Assembly: GCF_036924645.1 (NCBI RefSeq)
Contig: NZ_JAZHRX010000001.1
Location: 1,302,001 to 1,366,000, forward strand
DNA from: Bradyrhizobium sp. AZCC 2176
GTDB lineage: Bacteria; Pseudomonadota; Alphaproteobacteria; Rhizobiales; Xanthobacteraceae
DNA: 64,000 nt
Direction: 5' to 3'
Part shown: piece after piece, positions 34,677 to 43,138 of the stretch
Layout of the letters: every line of letters begins with the position of its first letter
Position numbering within the stretch: position 1 is the first letter of the stretch
Notes under the pieces: generated by a model
What the model was told of the DNA's origin: nothing
What the model saw: only the letters and a program-made list of their open reading frames with translations
Databases searched by the model: none
Program-made: the position numbers and the translations under genes

Positions 34677-35073
34677 GGCGGCCTCGAGTCTTTTCCGTTC
34701 CAATGGAATCGGAACGGGGCGCTGGATTTTTGACTGGATGCGTTTTCTTGACGCGAACTGGTCCCCGCCCCGGATCAAATCCAGAGGCTTTCGCCGGAAA
34801 ACGCTCCGGCGCCCCGTTCGAGGGCTTTCTGCCGGCCGCGCGGACATCCAGCTTCAGCCGCTCGTCGACATTGAGCAGCCGTTCCTCGCCGCCGAGCCGG
34901 TTTCGCTCGCCGATCAGGCCGAGCATGACGACCCGCATGGACATCAGGTGAACAGCGGCCTCCGAGCAGTCCTCATTCCGGTTGACCCGTTTGCGGATAT
35001 TATCCTCCGCGCTCAACATCTCCGCCCGCAAGAACCTGATTTTTCTACGAATTTCATTCAATTTGTTGTCCAT
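34666..35073 (-). CDS. Coiled-coil hypothetical protein, 135 residues
   Basis: The first 75 residues form a coiled coil (NKLNEIRRKIRFLRAEMLSA, then VVMLGLIGERNRLGGEERLL). The tail is basic, Pro/Lys/Arg-rich and probably unstructured. GAGG 7 bases before the ATG at 35073 supports the start. It heads the small-gene cluster and diverges from the DUF3072 gene. A nucleic-acid or envelope role can only be guessed. Confidence 0.65.
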   Translation of the reverse strand: MDNKLNEIRRKIRFLRAEMLSAEDNIRKRVNRNEDCSEAAVHLMSMRVVMLGLIGERNRLGGEERLLNVDERLKLDVRAAGRKPSNGAPERFPAKASGFDPGRGPVRVKKTHPVKNPAPRSDSIGTEKTRGRRER

Positions 35074-35170
35074 GGGCCACCTCGCCAGGGTTGAAGCTTA
35101 TAAGAACAAATAAAGAACAAATTTCAAGTTAAGAGTCGAGCCCAGATTAAAGATTCTTTGGAGCTACCCG

Positions 35171-35350
35171 ATGTCCCGCCTCCCCGACCAGGTCGATGCG
35201 CCGATGACCCCGCGCCAACTGGCGACCCTCCGCACGCTGAGCGCCGAGGCGTATCAGCCAAAACTGTTCGAGAACAACCTGACGGCAAGGGAAGCCGAGC
35301 GGCGCATTGCGGCGCTGAAGGCGGAGATCGAACTGGCGAATTCTTTCTGA
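35171..35350 (+). CDS. DUF3072 family small protein
   Basis: A 59-residue protein with the DUF3072 pattern: MTPRQLATLRTLSAEAYQP, then FENNLTAREAERRIAALKAE. GGAG at 35160-35163 sits 7 bases before the ATG. Members are small, helical, and of unknown function, occurring in rhizobia and actinobacteria. It is divergent from the coiled-coil gene cluster. Confidence 0.7.
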   Translation: MSRLPDQVDAPMTPRQLATLRTLSAEAYQPKLFENNLTAREAERRIAALKAEIELANSF

Positions 35351-35504
35351 GCGGTAGACGGCTGCTTGAAACGCGCAAGCGCGTAGAGCGGACATGCATC
35401 AGCGTAGCCACGCTCCAGGCGGAGGTACCAGATCTTCAGTCCTCAGAATCACGGGGCTCATCAGGGGCTGTCTTCTTTTCCAAATCTCAAAATTGGGTAC
35501 CGCC

Positions 35505-35876
35505 TCAGTTTGAAATTTCGATTTCGGTAACCCGCTTCTTGTAAGGTCCACGAAGAGCAGGCGCTTGGTTCGCATTCATCAGCGCGCCGCAACCAACCTC
35601 ATGCAATACTTTATCGGCAGTTCCTGCAGCGATTGCAGTGGATACGGCCAATGTCTTTTGAATCCGCATGAAGTTGTGAAAGTGGAAGCAGAGCGTCACG
35701 GCGCGGCAATGATCCTCGCACCGTGTGCAACCAACTCCATTCACCGAGTATGACGTATTGCTCCGGCATTCGAGATAGCCGCCGAACCGCTCGCCTGCGC
35801 GCAGGCTTGTCGCAAGCCGAGCTTGCATCCCGGATGGGCACCAGAGGTTGTTTGAGCCCAACCGGGCTTCGATCAA
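35505..35876 (-). pseudogene. Transposase C-terminal remnant
   Basis: Residues 55-95 of the frame (EDHCRAVTLCFHFHNFMRIQ, then KTLAVSTAIAAGTADKV, at about 35591-35714) match the general pattern of the end of a transposase known from Bradyrhizobium (YNFVRIHKTL, then TPAMAAGVTD). The catalytic N-terminal part is absent and the key Tyr of YNF is changed to His. Terminal inverted repeats were not found. The rest of the frame has no recognisable relation. Confidence 0.5.
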
Positions 35877-35911
35877 CCGCTAATTCGCCGATGACGGAGG
35901 CAAGAGGAATT

Positions 35912-36115
35912 CGTCTCCGGGGAGAGCGCGGCATAAGCCGTCAAACCATTGCGCAGGGAAGGCCGGATGCTCTCCGCTGGACCTGTATGCTCGTGTGCGC
36001 ACTTCCTGTGCACATTGCACACGAGACCGCGGGTGCAGCGCACCCGGTCTTCCCTGCGCCCTCATTGGGCGAGAGCTTCGGTCAAGCCTCGGGCGCATCG
36101 CGCCGCGAGATTGCG
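35912..36115. repeat. Bradyrhizobium-type long repeat
   Basis: The stretch contains short hairpins (CGTGTGCGCAC, GTGCACATTGCAC, CGGGTGCAGCGCACCCG). I recognise its general shape from repeats that yield many spurious reading frames in Bradyrhizobium genomes. The plus-strand frame at 35723-36184 is the translation of this element and not a gene. Confidence 0.6.
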
Positions 36116-36130
36116 AATGCATATTCAGTT

Positions 36131-36233
36131 GTCATCGCCCGGCTTGACCGGGCGACCCAGTATTCCAGAGACGGCAGTGATTGAATCGATAGGCCGCGGC
36201 GTACTGGATGCCCCGCCTGCGCGGGGCATGACG
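36131..36233. repeat. Second palindromic repeat, GTCATCGCCCGGCTTGACC type
   Basis: It starts GTCATCGCCCGG, has an inner CGCCCGGCTTGACCGGGCG hairpin, and ends GCCCCGCCTGCGCGGGGC followed by ATGACG. The outer ends GTCATCGCC and GGCATGAC are imperfect inverted copies. Confidence 0.7.
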
Positions 36234-36280
36234 GTTTTGCGTGCCGCGACAATCCGGATCGCTTCCGGTATCCGAGGGCG

Positions 36281-36310
36281 AAAATGATTGAACCAAAAAT
36301 GATTGAACCA
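36281..36310. repeat. Perfect 15-bp tandem duplication
   Basis: AAAATGATTGAACCA occurs twice in tandem at the edge of the repeat-rich stretch. Confidence 0.85.
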
Positions 36311-36460
36311 AAACGGCGGGGCGCATTCAGTGTCTTGCCGCATTTGCGCCCGGAATGTCCCCCTACAGAAGTCTGCCCTGCCCCATCTGGATCGCGCCGC
36401 GCGCATGGGCTAGACCTTTATCCAACCGGTTAACAAGCCGGCGTTTTCAGGGAGAACAAC

Positions 36461-37846
36461 GTGATATCCAAGAAATTAGGTGGGCTTTCACTCGCGGTCG
36501 CTGCGGTCGGGCTGTTTTATGCCACTGCACCCGCGCTGGCCCAGCAAAAGACCATCACCGTCTGGTTCGGCAAGGGCTTTTACAAGTCCGAAGACGACGC
36601 GCTGCTCGAGGCGATCAAGAAATTCGAGGCCAAGACCGGCATCAAGGTCGAACTGTCGCAATACGCCATCCAGGACATGATCCCGAAAACGGTGGCGGCG
36701 CTGGATTCCGGCACCGTGCCCGATGTCGCCTATTCCGACAGCTATGACGTGCAGGCGCAGGGCAAATGGGCGTTCGAGGGCAAGCTCGAGGACCTCGGCG
36801 ACATCCTGACCCCGATGAAATCGGCGTTCGCGCCGAACACGCTGGAAACCGCGCTGCTCTATAACGACGTCACCAAGAAGAAGGCCTATTACGGCTTTCC
36901 GCTGAAGCAGCAGAGCATGCACGTCCAGATCTGGCAGGACATGCTGGAACAGGCCGGCTTCAAGCAGAGCGACATCCCGACCAAGTGGGAAGATTACTGG
37001 TCGTTCTGGTGCAACAAGGTGCAACCGGCGGCGCGCAAGGCCACCGGTCAGCGCGTCTACGCCGTCGGCCAGCCGATGGGTGTGGAATCCACCGATAGCT
37101 TCCAGTCGTTCTACACGTTCATGGATGCCTACAACGTCAAGCTGGTCGATGACGACGGTAAGCTTACGGTCGACGATCCCAAGGTGCGGGAAAACCTGAT
37201 CAAGGCGATGAAGGATTATACCGATACCTACATCAAGGGCTGCACGCCGCCCTCCTCCACCACCTGGAAGGACCCGGACAACAACGTCGCCTTCCACAAC
37301 AAGACGATCGTGATGACGCACAACTTCACGATCTCGATCGCGGCGAAATGGCTCGACGACGCCAACAACCCGGCGCTGACGCCGGAACAGCGCGCGCTCG
37401 GCAAGAAGAACTATGACGAGACCATCATCACCGCGTCGTTCCCCAACAAGCCGGACGGCACGCCAATCAAGTACCGCTCCGACGTCAAGACCGGGCTGAT
37501 GTTCACGGTCGCCAAGAACAAGGCCGAGGGCAAGGAGTTCATCAAGTTCCTGCTGCAGGAAGAGAACGTCCGGCCCTATATCGAAGGCGCGCTCGGCCGC
37601 TGGTTCCCGGTGACGACGGCCAGCCAGCAGAGCCCGTTCTGGCAGGCTGACCGGCATCGCAAGGCGGTGTACAACCAGTTCACCGGCGGCACCACGCCGT
37701 TCGACTTCACCAAGAATTGGAAGTTCACGATTTTGAACAACGAGAACGTCTGGGCCAAGGCGATGAACCGCGTGGTGAGCGAGAAGGTGCCGGTCGACAA
37801 AGCCGTCGACGAACTGATCGCCCGCATCAAGCAGGTCGCGGGTTGA
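36461..37846 (+). CDS. Sugar-type ABC transporter substrate-binding protein
   Basis: A 461-residue periplasmic binding protein of the family-1 (MalE/UgpB-like) type. It has a signal peptide (cleavage near ALAQQ, residue 28), then ITVWFGKGFYKSEDDALLEA and the typical segment GKWAFEGKLEDLGD. The mature protein is rich in aromatic residues likely to stack on sugars. The start is GTG at 36461 with AGGGAG upstream. Two permease genes follow after a repeat element. The substrate is unknown; a polyol or oligosaccharide is possible. Confidence 0.9.
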   Translation: MISKKLGGLSLAVAAVGLFYATAPALAQQKTITVWFGKGFYKSEDDALLEAIKKFEAKTGIKVELSQYAIQDMIPKTVAALDSGTVPDVAYSDSYDVQAQGKWAFEGKLEDLGDILTPMKSAFAPNTLETALLYNDVTKKKAYYGFPLKQQSMHVQIWQDMLEQAGFKQSDIPTKWEDYWSFWCNKVQPAARKATGQRVYAVGQPMGVESTDSFQSFYTFMDAYNVKLVDDDGKLTVDDPKVRENLIKAMKDYTDTYIKGCTPPSSTTWKDPDNNVAFHNKTIVMTHNFTISIAAKWLDDANNPALTPEQRALGKKNYDETIITASFPNKPDGTPIKYRSDVKTGLMFTVAKNKAEGKEFIKFLLQEENVRPYIEGALGRWFPVTTASQQSPFWQADRHRKAVYNQFTGGTTPFDFTKNWKFTILNNENVWAKAMNRVVSEKVPVDKAVDELIARIKQVAG

Positions 37847-37882
37847 GGTAACCGATACTGGCCGCCGCCGAAGTATGGTCTT

Positions 37883-38007
37883 CGTCGTCCCTGCGAAAGC
37901 AGGGACCCATACGCCGCGGCGGCCGTTTTGAAAAATGCCGGTCGACGACCTTGCGCAACAACAACCGCCTGTGGTTATGGGTCCCTGCGTTCGCAGGGAC
38001 GACGACG
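37883..38007. repeat. Intergenic repeat, CGTCGTCCCTGC family, copy 2
   Basis: CGTCGTCCCTGCGAAAGCAG at the left and CTGCGTTCGCAGGGACGACG at the right are inverted arms. It is the same family as 24847-24978 and sits between binding protein and permease genes of one operon. Confidence 0.85.
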
Positions 38008-38051
38008 TAGCCGCAGCCGGAATCTCGTTCTAGGACTGCAAGAGTAAACGT

Positions 38052-38924
38052 ATGGCAATCACGCTTTCGGGCGATCACGCGCTAGCAAGCCCGCCTTTGT
38101 CAGCCCGGCTGACCACACCGCAGGTCTGGGGCATCGTGCTGCTGGCGCCCTATCTGCTCGTGTTTCTCGCCTTCGTGGTCTATCCGGTCGGCTACGGGCT
38201 GTGGCTGGCGCGGCATCCGGCGAGCTATGTCGCGCTCTGGCACGACCCGATCTTCGCGCGCGCCGCCGTCAACACGCTGATCTTCCTCCTGATCGGCATC
38301 AATATCAAAATGGCGATCGCGCTGTTTTTGTCCGGCTTCTTCGCGCAGCAGCGCACCTGGATCAAATGGCTGTCGGTGCTGTTCATCCTGCCCTGGGCGG
38401 TGCCGTCGATCCCGACCATTCTCTCCGTGCGGTTCATGTTCAACCCGGAATGGGGCGTGATCAACCAGTTGATCTTCAAGTTCACCGGCGAGGACGGCCC
38501 GAACTGGCTGAACGATCCGGCGGTGGCGCTTTCGATGGCGATCGGCGTCCACATCTGGAAATCGTTGCCGTTCTGGACCCTGATCCTGATGACCGGACGG
38601 CTTGCGATCTCGCACGACCTTTATGAGGCGGCCGAGGTCGACGGCGCGAGTTGGTCGCAAAAGTTCCGCTACATCACCTGGCCATCGATGCAGACGCTCT
38701 ACGTCACCTGTACGCTGCTCTCGATGATCTGGACGCTCGGCGACTTCAACAGCGTCTATCTGCTCACCGGCGGCGGCCCCGCCGACCTCACCCATGTGCT
38801 GGCCACGCTGGGCATCCGCTATCTCCGGCTCGACCAGCTTTCGCTGGCGATGGCGTCGATCGTCTGCGCGCTGCCGTTCGTGCTGCCGCTGGTCTATTTC
38901 ATGATGAAACGGTTGTCGCGATGA
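38052..38924 (+). CDS. Sugar-type ABC transporter permease (MalF/UgpA type)
   Basis: A 290-residue inner-membrane protein with six spans and the conserved EAA loop YEAAEVDGASWSQKFRYITW near residues 196-215. It should pair with the following permease into the channel. The ATG at 38052 follows a repeat element by 44 bases. Its stop overlaps the next start by four bases (ATGA). Confidence 0.93.
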   Translation: MAITLSGDHALASPPLSARLTTPQVWGIVLLAPYLLVFLAFVVYPVGYGLWLARHPASYVALWHDPIFARAAVNTLIFLLIGINIKMAIALFLSGFFAQQRTWIKWLSVLFILPWAVPSIPTILSVRFMFNPEWGVINQLIFKFTGEDGPNWLNDPAVALSMAIGVHIWKSLPFWTLILMTGRLAISHDLYEAAEVDGASWSQKFRYITWPSMQTLYVTCTLLSMIWTLGDFNSVYLLTGGGPADLTHVLATLGIRYLRLDQLSLAMASIVCALPFVLPLVYFMMKRLSR

Positions 38925-39772
38925 AGCTGCCAACACTCCGCGAAATCGGCACCGAAGCAAAGCTGCTCTTGATCGGCATCCCCGTGTTGATCTGGACCAT
39001 GGTGCCGATCTACCACATGTTCCTGTTCGCGATCTCGCCGAAGGAGGACGCATTTTCGGGCAAGCTGTGGCCCACGCATCCGACGCTGAACAATTTCAGC
39101 ATCGTGTTCCACCAGCAGCATTACTTCCTGCGCGATTTCTGGATCCAGTTCTTCAATTCAGTGGTGATCGCGCTTTCGGCGGGCGCGCTGACCTTGATGA
39201 TCGCGACCGCGGCGGCGTTCTCGATCTCGCGGCTGCGCGTCCCCGGCGGCCGCTGGGTGATGAATCTGGCGCTGTTCACCTATTTCATCCCGGCGGCGTT
39301 CCTCGCCGTGCCGATGTACCGGACCATGGGCAATTACGGCCTCTTGAACAATCACTGGTCGCTGATCCTCGCGATGGTGACGATCGCGTCGCCTTACGCG
39401 ATCTGGGTCTTGAAGCAGGCGTCCGACAAGCTGCCGGTCGAGCTCGATGAAGCCGCCACCATGGACGGCGCCACCACGCTGCAATTGTTCCGCCTGGTCT
39501 ATGTGCCCTTGATGATGCCTTCGCTGGTGGCGATCGGCACCTATGCGATCCTGCTCGCCTGGAACGAGTATCTCTACGCCTTCCTGCTGCTCTCGAAGGA
39601 CACCGAGATCACGCTCCCCGTCGCGCTCGGCAACTTCCTGGCCGCGGACGACTCGCCGTGGGAGTTGCTGATGACCACCGGCTTCATCTACGCGCTGCCG
39701 CCGGCCGCGATCTACTACGCCTTCAAGCGCTACATGGTGGGAGGATTGACCGCGGGCGCGGTAAAGTCGTGA
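38921..39772 (+). CDS. Sugar-type ABC transporter permease (MalG/UgpE type)
   Basis: A 283-residue inner-membrane protein with six spans and the EAA loop LDEAATMDGATTLQLFRLVYVPLMMPS near residues 176-200. The start at 38921 overlaps the upstream permease stop (ATGA). The open frame extends further upstream only as a shadow of that gene. The operon ends here without an ATPase, and the convergent polyamine-type operon begins at the next base. The ATPase must be encoded elsewhere or shared. Confidence 0.93.
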   Translation: MKLPTLREIGTEAKLLLIGIPVLIWTMVPIYHMFLFAISPKEDAFSGKLWPTHPTLNNFSIVFHQQHYFLRDFWIQFFNSVVIALSAGALTLMIATAAAFSISRLRVPGGRWVMNLALFTYFIPAAFLAVPMYRTMGNYGLLNNHWSLILAMVTIASPYAIWVLKQASDKLPVELDEAATMDGATTLQLFRLVYVPLMMPSLVAIGTYAILLAWNEYLYAFLLLSKDTEITLPVALGNFLAADDSPWELLMTTGFIYALPPAAIYYAFKRYMVGGLTAGAVKS

Positions 39773-40588
39773 CTACAGCGGCGCCGCGCTCTTCGCCTCC
39801 GAGCTCGACAGCTTCGCGGCGAGCGAAGCGATCACGATGACCACCGCGATCAGCGCGATCACCATGGTGCAGATCGCGTTGATCTCGGGCTTCACGCCGA
39901 GCCGCACCTCGGAGTAGATCCGGATCGGCAGCGTCGCCGAGCCCGGGCCGGTGGTGAAACTCGCGATCACGACATCGTCGAGCGACAGCGTGAAGGCCAG
40001 CATCCAGCCTGCGGCAATCGCCGGAATGATCAGCGGCAGCGTCACGCGAAGAAAGGCCTGCACCGGATCGCAGCCGAGATCCATCGCGGCCTCCTCCAGG
40101 CTGCGGTCGAGCGAGGCGAGGCGCGACTGCACCACCACAGTGACGAAGCACATGGTCAGCGTGGTGTGGGCGATCGTCACCGTCCAGAACCCGCGCTCGG
40201 CGTTCAGCGCCACGAACAGCAACAATAGAGAAAGCCCCGAGATCACCTCCGGCATCACCAGCGGCGCATACAGCATGCCGGAAAACAGCGACCGGCCCTT
40301 GAAGCCCTCGCCGCGCACCAGCCCGACCGCCGCCAGCGTGCCGAGCAGCGTTGCGATCGTGGCCGATGCCGCGGCGACGCGCAGGCTCATCCAGGCGGCA
40401 TCCAGCATCGCGCGATCGTTGAAGAACTCATGGTACCAGCGCAGCGACCAGCCGCCCCACACCGTGACCAGCCGCGAGGCGTTGAAGGAATAGATGACGA
40501 GGATCACGATCGGCAGGTACAGAAACGCCGTCCCGAGCGCGAGCGCGGTGATGTTGAACGGCGACAGCCTGTTGACCTTGCGGACCAT
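39773..40588 (-). CDS. potI: Polyamine-type ABC transporter permease (PotI/PotC type)
   Basis: A 271-residue inner-membrane protein with six spans and the EAA loop LEEAAMDLGCDPVQAFLRVT near residues 156-175. It starts with MVRKVNRLSPFNITALALG. The ATG at 40588 shares one base with the potH stop. The stop lies one base from the end of the convergent sugar permease gene, so there is no spacer for a terminator. Confidence 0.9.
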   Translation of the reverse strand: MVRKVNRLSPFNITALALGTAFLYLPIVILVIYSFNASRLVTVWGGWSLRWYHEFFNDRAMLDAAWMSLRVAAASATIATLLGTLAAVGLVRGEGFKGRSLFSGMLYAPLVMPEVISGLSLLLLFVALNAERGFWTVTIAHTTLTMCFVTVVVQSRLASLDRSLEEAAMDLGCDPVQAFLRVTLPLIIPAIAAGWMLAFTLSLDDVVIASFTTGPGSATLPIRIYSEVRLGVKPEINAICTMVIALIAVVIVIASLAAKLSSSEAKSAAPL

Positions 40589-41502
40589 CAGCTCGCCCCT
40601 CCGAGCTGACGGCGCTGCAGCCGGTCGTAAAGCAATAGCGGCGGCACCAGCAGCGCCAGCAACGCGACCGCCGCCGCTGCGGCAACCGGCCAGTCCTTGT
40701 TGGTGAAAAATTCCAGCCACAGCGTCTGGCCGATCATCATCGATCCCGAGCCGGCCAAAAGATCCGGGATCACGAACTCGCCGACGATCGGGATGAAGCA
40801 TAGCAGCGCTCCGGCGCCGACGCCCGGCAGGGACAGCGGAAACGTCACCAGCCAGAACGTTCTGCCCGGCGACGCACCGAGGTCGCTTGCCGCTTCCAGC
40901 AGCGCGGGATCCATTTTGGCCAGCGTCGCATAGAGCGGAAGGATCATGAACGGCAGGTAGGAATAGACGATGCCGAGATACATCGCGGTGTCGGTCGAGA
41001 GCCACACCACCGGCGCCGGCACCAGATGCAATCCGAGCAGCACCTTATTCAGCAGCCCGTCATGCTGCAAAATATTGATCCAGGCGTAGATGCGGATCAG
41101 GAACGAGGTCCAGAACGGCACGATCACCAGCATCATCGCAATCGCCTGCCAGCGTTGCGGCAGCCGCGCCATGCCATAGGCGATGGGGTAGCCGATCAAC
41201 ATCAGCATCAACGTCGAGGTCACCGCGACGACGAGGCTGCGAAGATAGGAGCCGATGTAGAGATTGTCCGAGACCAGCAGGCTGAAATTATCCAGCGAGA
41301 GCTGCGCGAAGGCCGCCTTGATCGCCGCCCACCCTTCGGTGAAATCGAACACCGGCAGATAGGGCGGCTGTGCGATCGCGGTCTGCGACAGGCTGATCTT
41401 CAGCACGAAGCCGAACGGCACCAGAAAGAACAGCACCATCCACAAATACGGTGCGATGGCGGCATAGCGCGCCGGCTGTGCGAAGATACGGCGCGCGCTC
41501 AT
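40588..41502 (-). CDS. potH: Polyamine-type ABC transporter permease (PotH/PotB type)
   Basis: A 304-residue permease with six spans (APYLWMVLFFLVPFGFVLKI as first) and the EAA loop LLEAASDLGASPGRTFWLVT near residues 207-226. The start at 41502 is favoured over 41520 because it makes the usual four-base overlap (ATGA) with the ATPase gene. It should act with PotI and PotG in putrescine or spermidine uptake. Confidence 0.9.
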   Translation of the reverse strand: MSARRIFAQPARYAAIAPYLWMVLFFLVPFGFVLKISLSQTAIAQPPYLPVFDFTEGWAAIKAAFAQLSLDNFSLLVSDNLYIGSYLRSLVVAVTSTLMLMLIGYPIAYGMARLPQRWQAIAMMLVIVPFWTSFLIRIYAWINILQHDGLLNKVLLGLHLVPAPVVWLSTDTAMYLGIVYSYLPFMILPLYATLAKMDPALLEAASDLGASPGRTFWLVTFPLSLPGVGAGALLCFIPIVGEFVIPDLLAGSGSMMIGQTLWLEFFTNKDWPVAAAAAVALLALLVPPLLLYDRLQRRQLGGAS

Positions 41503-42677
41503 TGCTCCAGCACCACGCAATCATCTGATGTAAACCACGCCACCACGCGCTGGCCAGCGCCAAGGGTATCGATATCGAGCCGCGCGGTATTGGCCATCGA
41601 CGAACGCACCACCGCGCCGGAATCGAGCTTGATCTTGTAGACGGTCGAGCCGCCGAGATAGCCGACATCGGTAACGACGCCTTCGAGCCGGTTGATCGAC
41701 TGCGAATTGACCGCATCCGACGCCAGGCCGCGGCGCGACAGTTTTACCTTCTCGGGGCGGATCGCGACCGTGACGACGGGCTGGGTGACGGGCTGGCGCG
41801 GCTCCGCGACCGTGATGGCGCCGCCGGTGCGGGTCGCGACCGTCAGGCGATGATGCTCGTGAGACGTGACTTCGCCCTCGAACAGGTTGACGTCGCCGAC
41901 GAACTCGGCGACCCAGCGCGAGGCGGGCGCCTCGTAAAGGTCGCGCGGGGTCGCGACCTGTTGAAGCCGGCCGGCATCCATCACGCCGATTTTGTTGGCC
42001 ATCGTCATCGCCTCTTCCTGGTCATGAGTGACGATGATGAAGGTCATGCCGAGTCGGCGCTGCAGCTCCATCAGTTCCAGTTGCGTGCTCTCCCGCAGCC
42101 TCTTGTCGAGCGCCGCCAAGGGCTCGTCGAGCAACAGTACCTTGGGCCGCCGCGCCAGCGAGCGCGCCAGCGCCACGCGCTGTCGCTGGCCGCCGGAAAG
42201 CTGGTCCGGCTTGCGCTTCTCCATGCCATCAAGCTTGACCAGCGCGACCATCTCAGCCACGCGGGTGTCGATGGCGGCGCGCGGCATCCCGGCCCGCTTC
42301 AGCCCGAACGCGATGTTGTCCCGCACGGAGAGATGCGGAAACAGCGCGTAGTTCTGGAACATCATGTTGACGGGCCGCTCATGCGGCAGCACCGGCGCGA
42401 TGTCGCGGCCGCCAAGCAGGATGCGCCCCTCGTCCGGCGTCTCGAAGCCGGCAAGCATGCGCAGCAGCGTGGTCTTGCCGCAGCCGCTCGGACCCAACAG
42501 CGCAAAGAACTCGCCCGCCCTGATGTCGAGCGAGAGCCGGTCCACCGCGCGGAAACTGCCGAAATTCTTGGAGACCCCCTCGATCCGGAGCAAGGGCATG
42601 TCAGCGGCGGCGTCGGTCGGGGGCGCCACATTTGCCGGCTCCGCAGCCTCCTCGATTTTTGCCAATTCCTCAGCCAT
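41499..42677 (-). CDS. potG: Polyamine-type ABC transporter ATPase (PotG/PotA type)
   Basis: A 392-residue ATPase with Walker A GPSGCGKTT (residues 62-70), signature LSGGQRQ (160-166), Walker B VLLLDEP (180-186) and the H-loop IIVTHDQEEA. A TOBE domain occupies the last 100 residues (VTVAIRPEKVKLSRRG, TDVGYLGGSTVYKIKL). These are typical of the spermidine/putrescine family. The binding protein gene potF or potD is not adjacent. It may be elsewhere in the genome. Confidence 0.93.
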   Translation of the reverse strand: MAEELAKIEEAAEPANVAPPTDAAADMPLLRIEGVSKNFGSFRAVDRLSLDIRAGEFFALLGPSGCGKTTLLRMLAGFETPDEGRILLGGRDIAPVLPHERPVNMMFQNYALFPHLSVRDNIAFGLKRAGMPRAAIDTRVAEMVALVKLDGMEKRKPDQLSGGQRQRVALARSLARRPKVLLLDEPLAALDKRLRESTQLELMELQRRLGMTFIIVTHDQEEAMTMANKIGVMDAGRLQQVATPRDLYEAPASRWVAEFVGDVNLFEGEVTSHEHHRLTVATRTGGAITVAEPRQPVTQPVVTVAIRPEKVKLSRRGLASDAVNSQSINRLEGVVTDVGYLGGSTVYKIKLDSGAVVRSSMANTARLDIDTLGAGQRVVAWFTSDDCVVLEQ

Positions 42678-42769
42678 GATATCCGTCGGATCAATCGTGG
42701 TTGCACGCTAACGGCGGATTGTCGCCGGCTCAACTGGTTCGCGGGAAAGGAGCGCAGTTTCTGCACACA

Positions 42770-43114
42770 ATGCCGAGCGAAACGGAGCTTCTCAAACGGC
42801 TCTACGAGCGGTTCAACGCCCGTGACCTACCGGCGGTGCTCAGCCTCCTGCATCAAGACGTAATGTGGGCCAACGGAATGGAGGGTGGCCATGTGTATGG
42901 ACATGACGGCGTTCGCGACTACTGGACGCGACAATGGGCCACGATCGATCCTCGCGTCGAGCCGGACGCCTTCACGAAGCGCGCGGATGGGACAGTCGAG
43001 GCGACGGTCCACCAGACGGTGCGCGATCCAAAGGGCGGCATTCTATCCGACAAGATGGTTCGACATATTTTTCGGATTCAGGAAGACCTGATAAGGCGAT
43101 TTGATATCGGCTAG
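42770..43114 (+). CDS. SnoaL/NTF2-like protein
   Basis: A 114-residue alpha+beta barrel protein with the NTF2-like start (LLKRLYERFNARDLPAVLSL) and the acidic segment DVMWANGMEGGHVYGHDGVR, then VRHIFRIQEDLIRRFDIG. Such proteins are small enzymes or ligand-binding proteins. AAAGGAG lies 17 bases before the ATG, which is far, so the exact start is uncertain. The TPR protein gene follows after 24 bases. Confidence 0.75.
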   Translation: MPSETELLKRLYERFNARDLPAVLSLLHQDVMWANGMEGGHVYGHDGVRDYWTRQWATIDPRVEPDAFTKRADGTVEATVHQTVRDPKGGILSDKMVRHIFRIQEDLIRRFDIG

Positions 43115-43138
43115 GTTCGAACGAACGGAAAATGCAAA

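Larger units (their letters stand above)
35351..36460. other. Repeat-rich stretch without an intact gene
   Basis: In 1.1 kb there is a transposase relic (35505-35876), two adjacent repeat elements (35912-36115 and 36131-36233), and a 15-bp tandem duplication. The promoter of the following ABC operon must lie in the last 150 bases. Base composition is less GC-rich than in the flanks at 35400-35760. Confidence 0.7.

Noticed and set aside
34677..34847. Longer start for the 70-residue coiled-coil gene
   Set aside because: The extension overlaps the basic tail of the preceding gene in another frame and has no ribosome site; GTG at 34676 fits better.
35723..36184. 153-codon plus-strand frame
   Set aside because: Most of it is the translation of repeat elements that give many spurious proteins in Bradyrhizobium; no conserved domain is seen.
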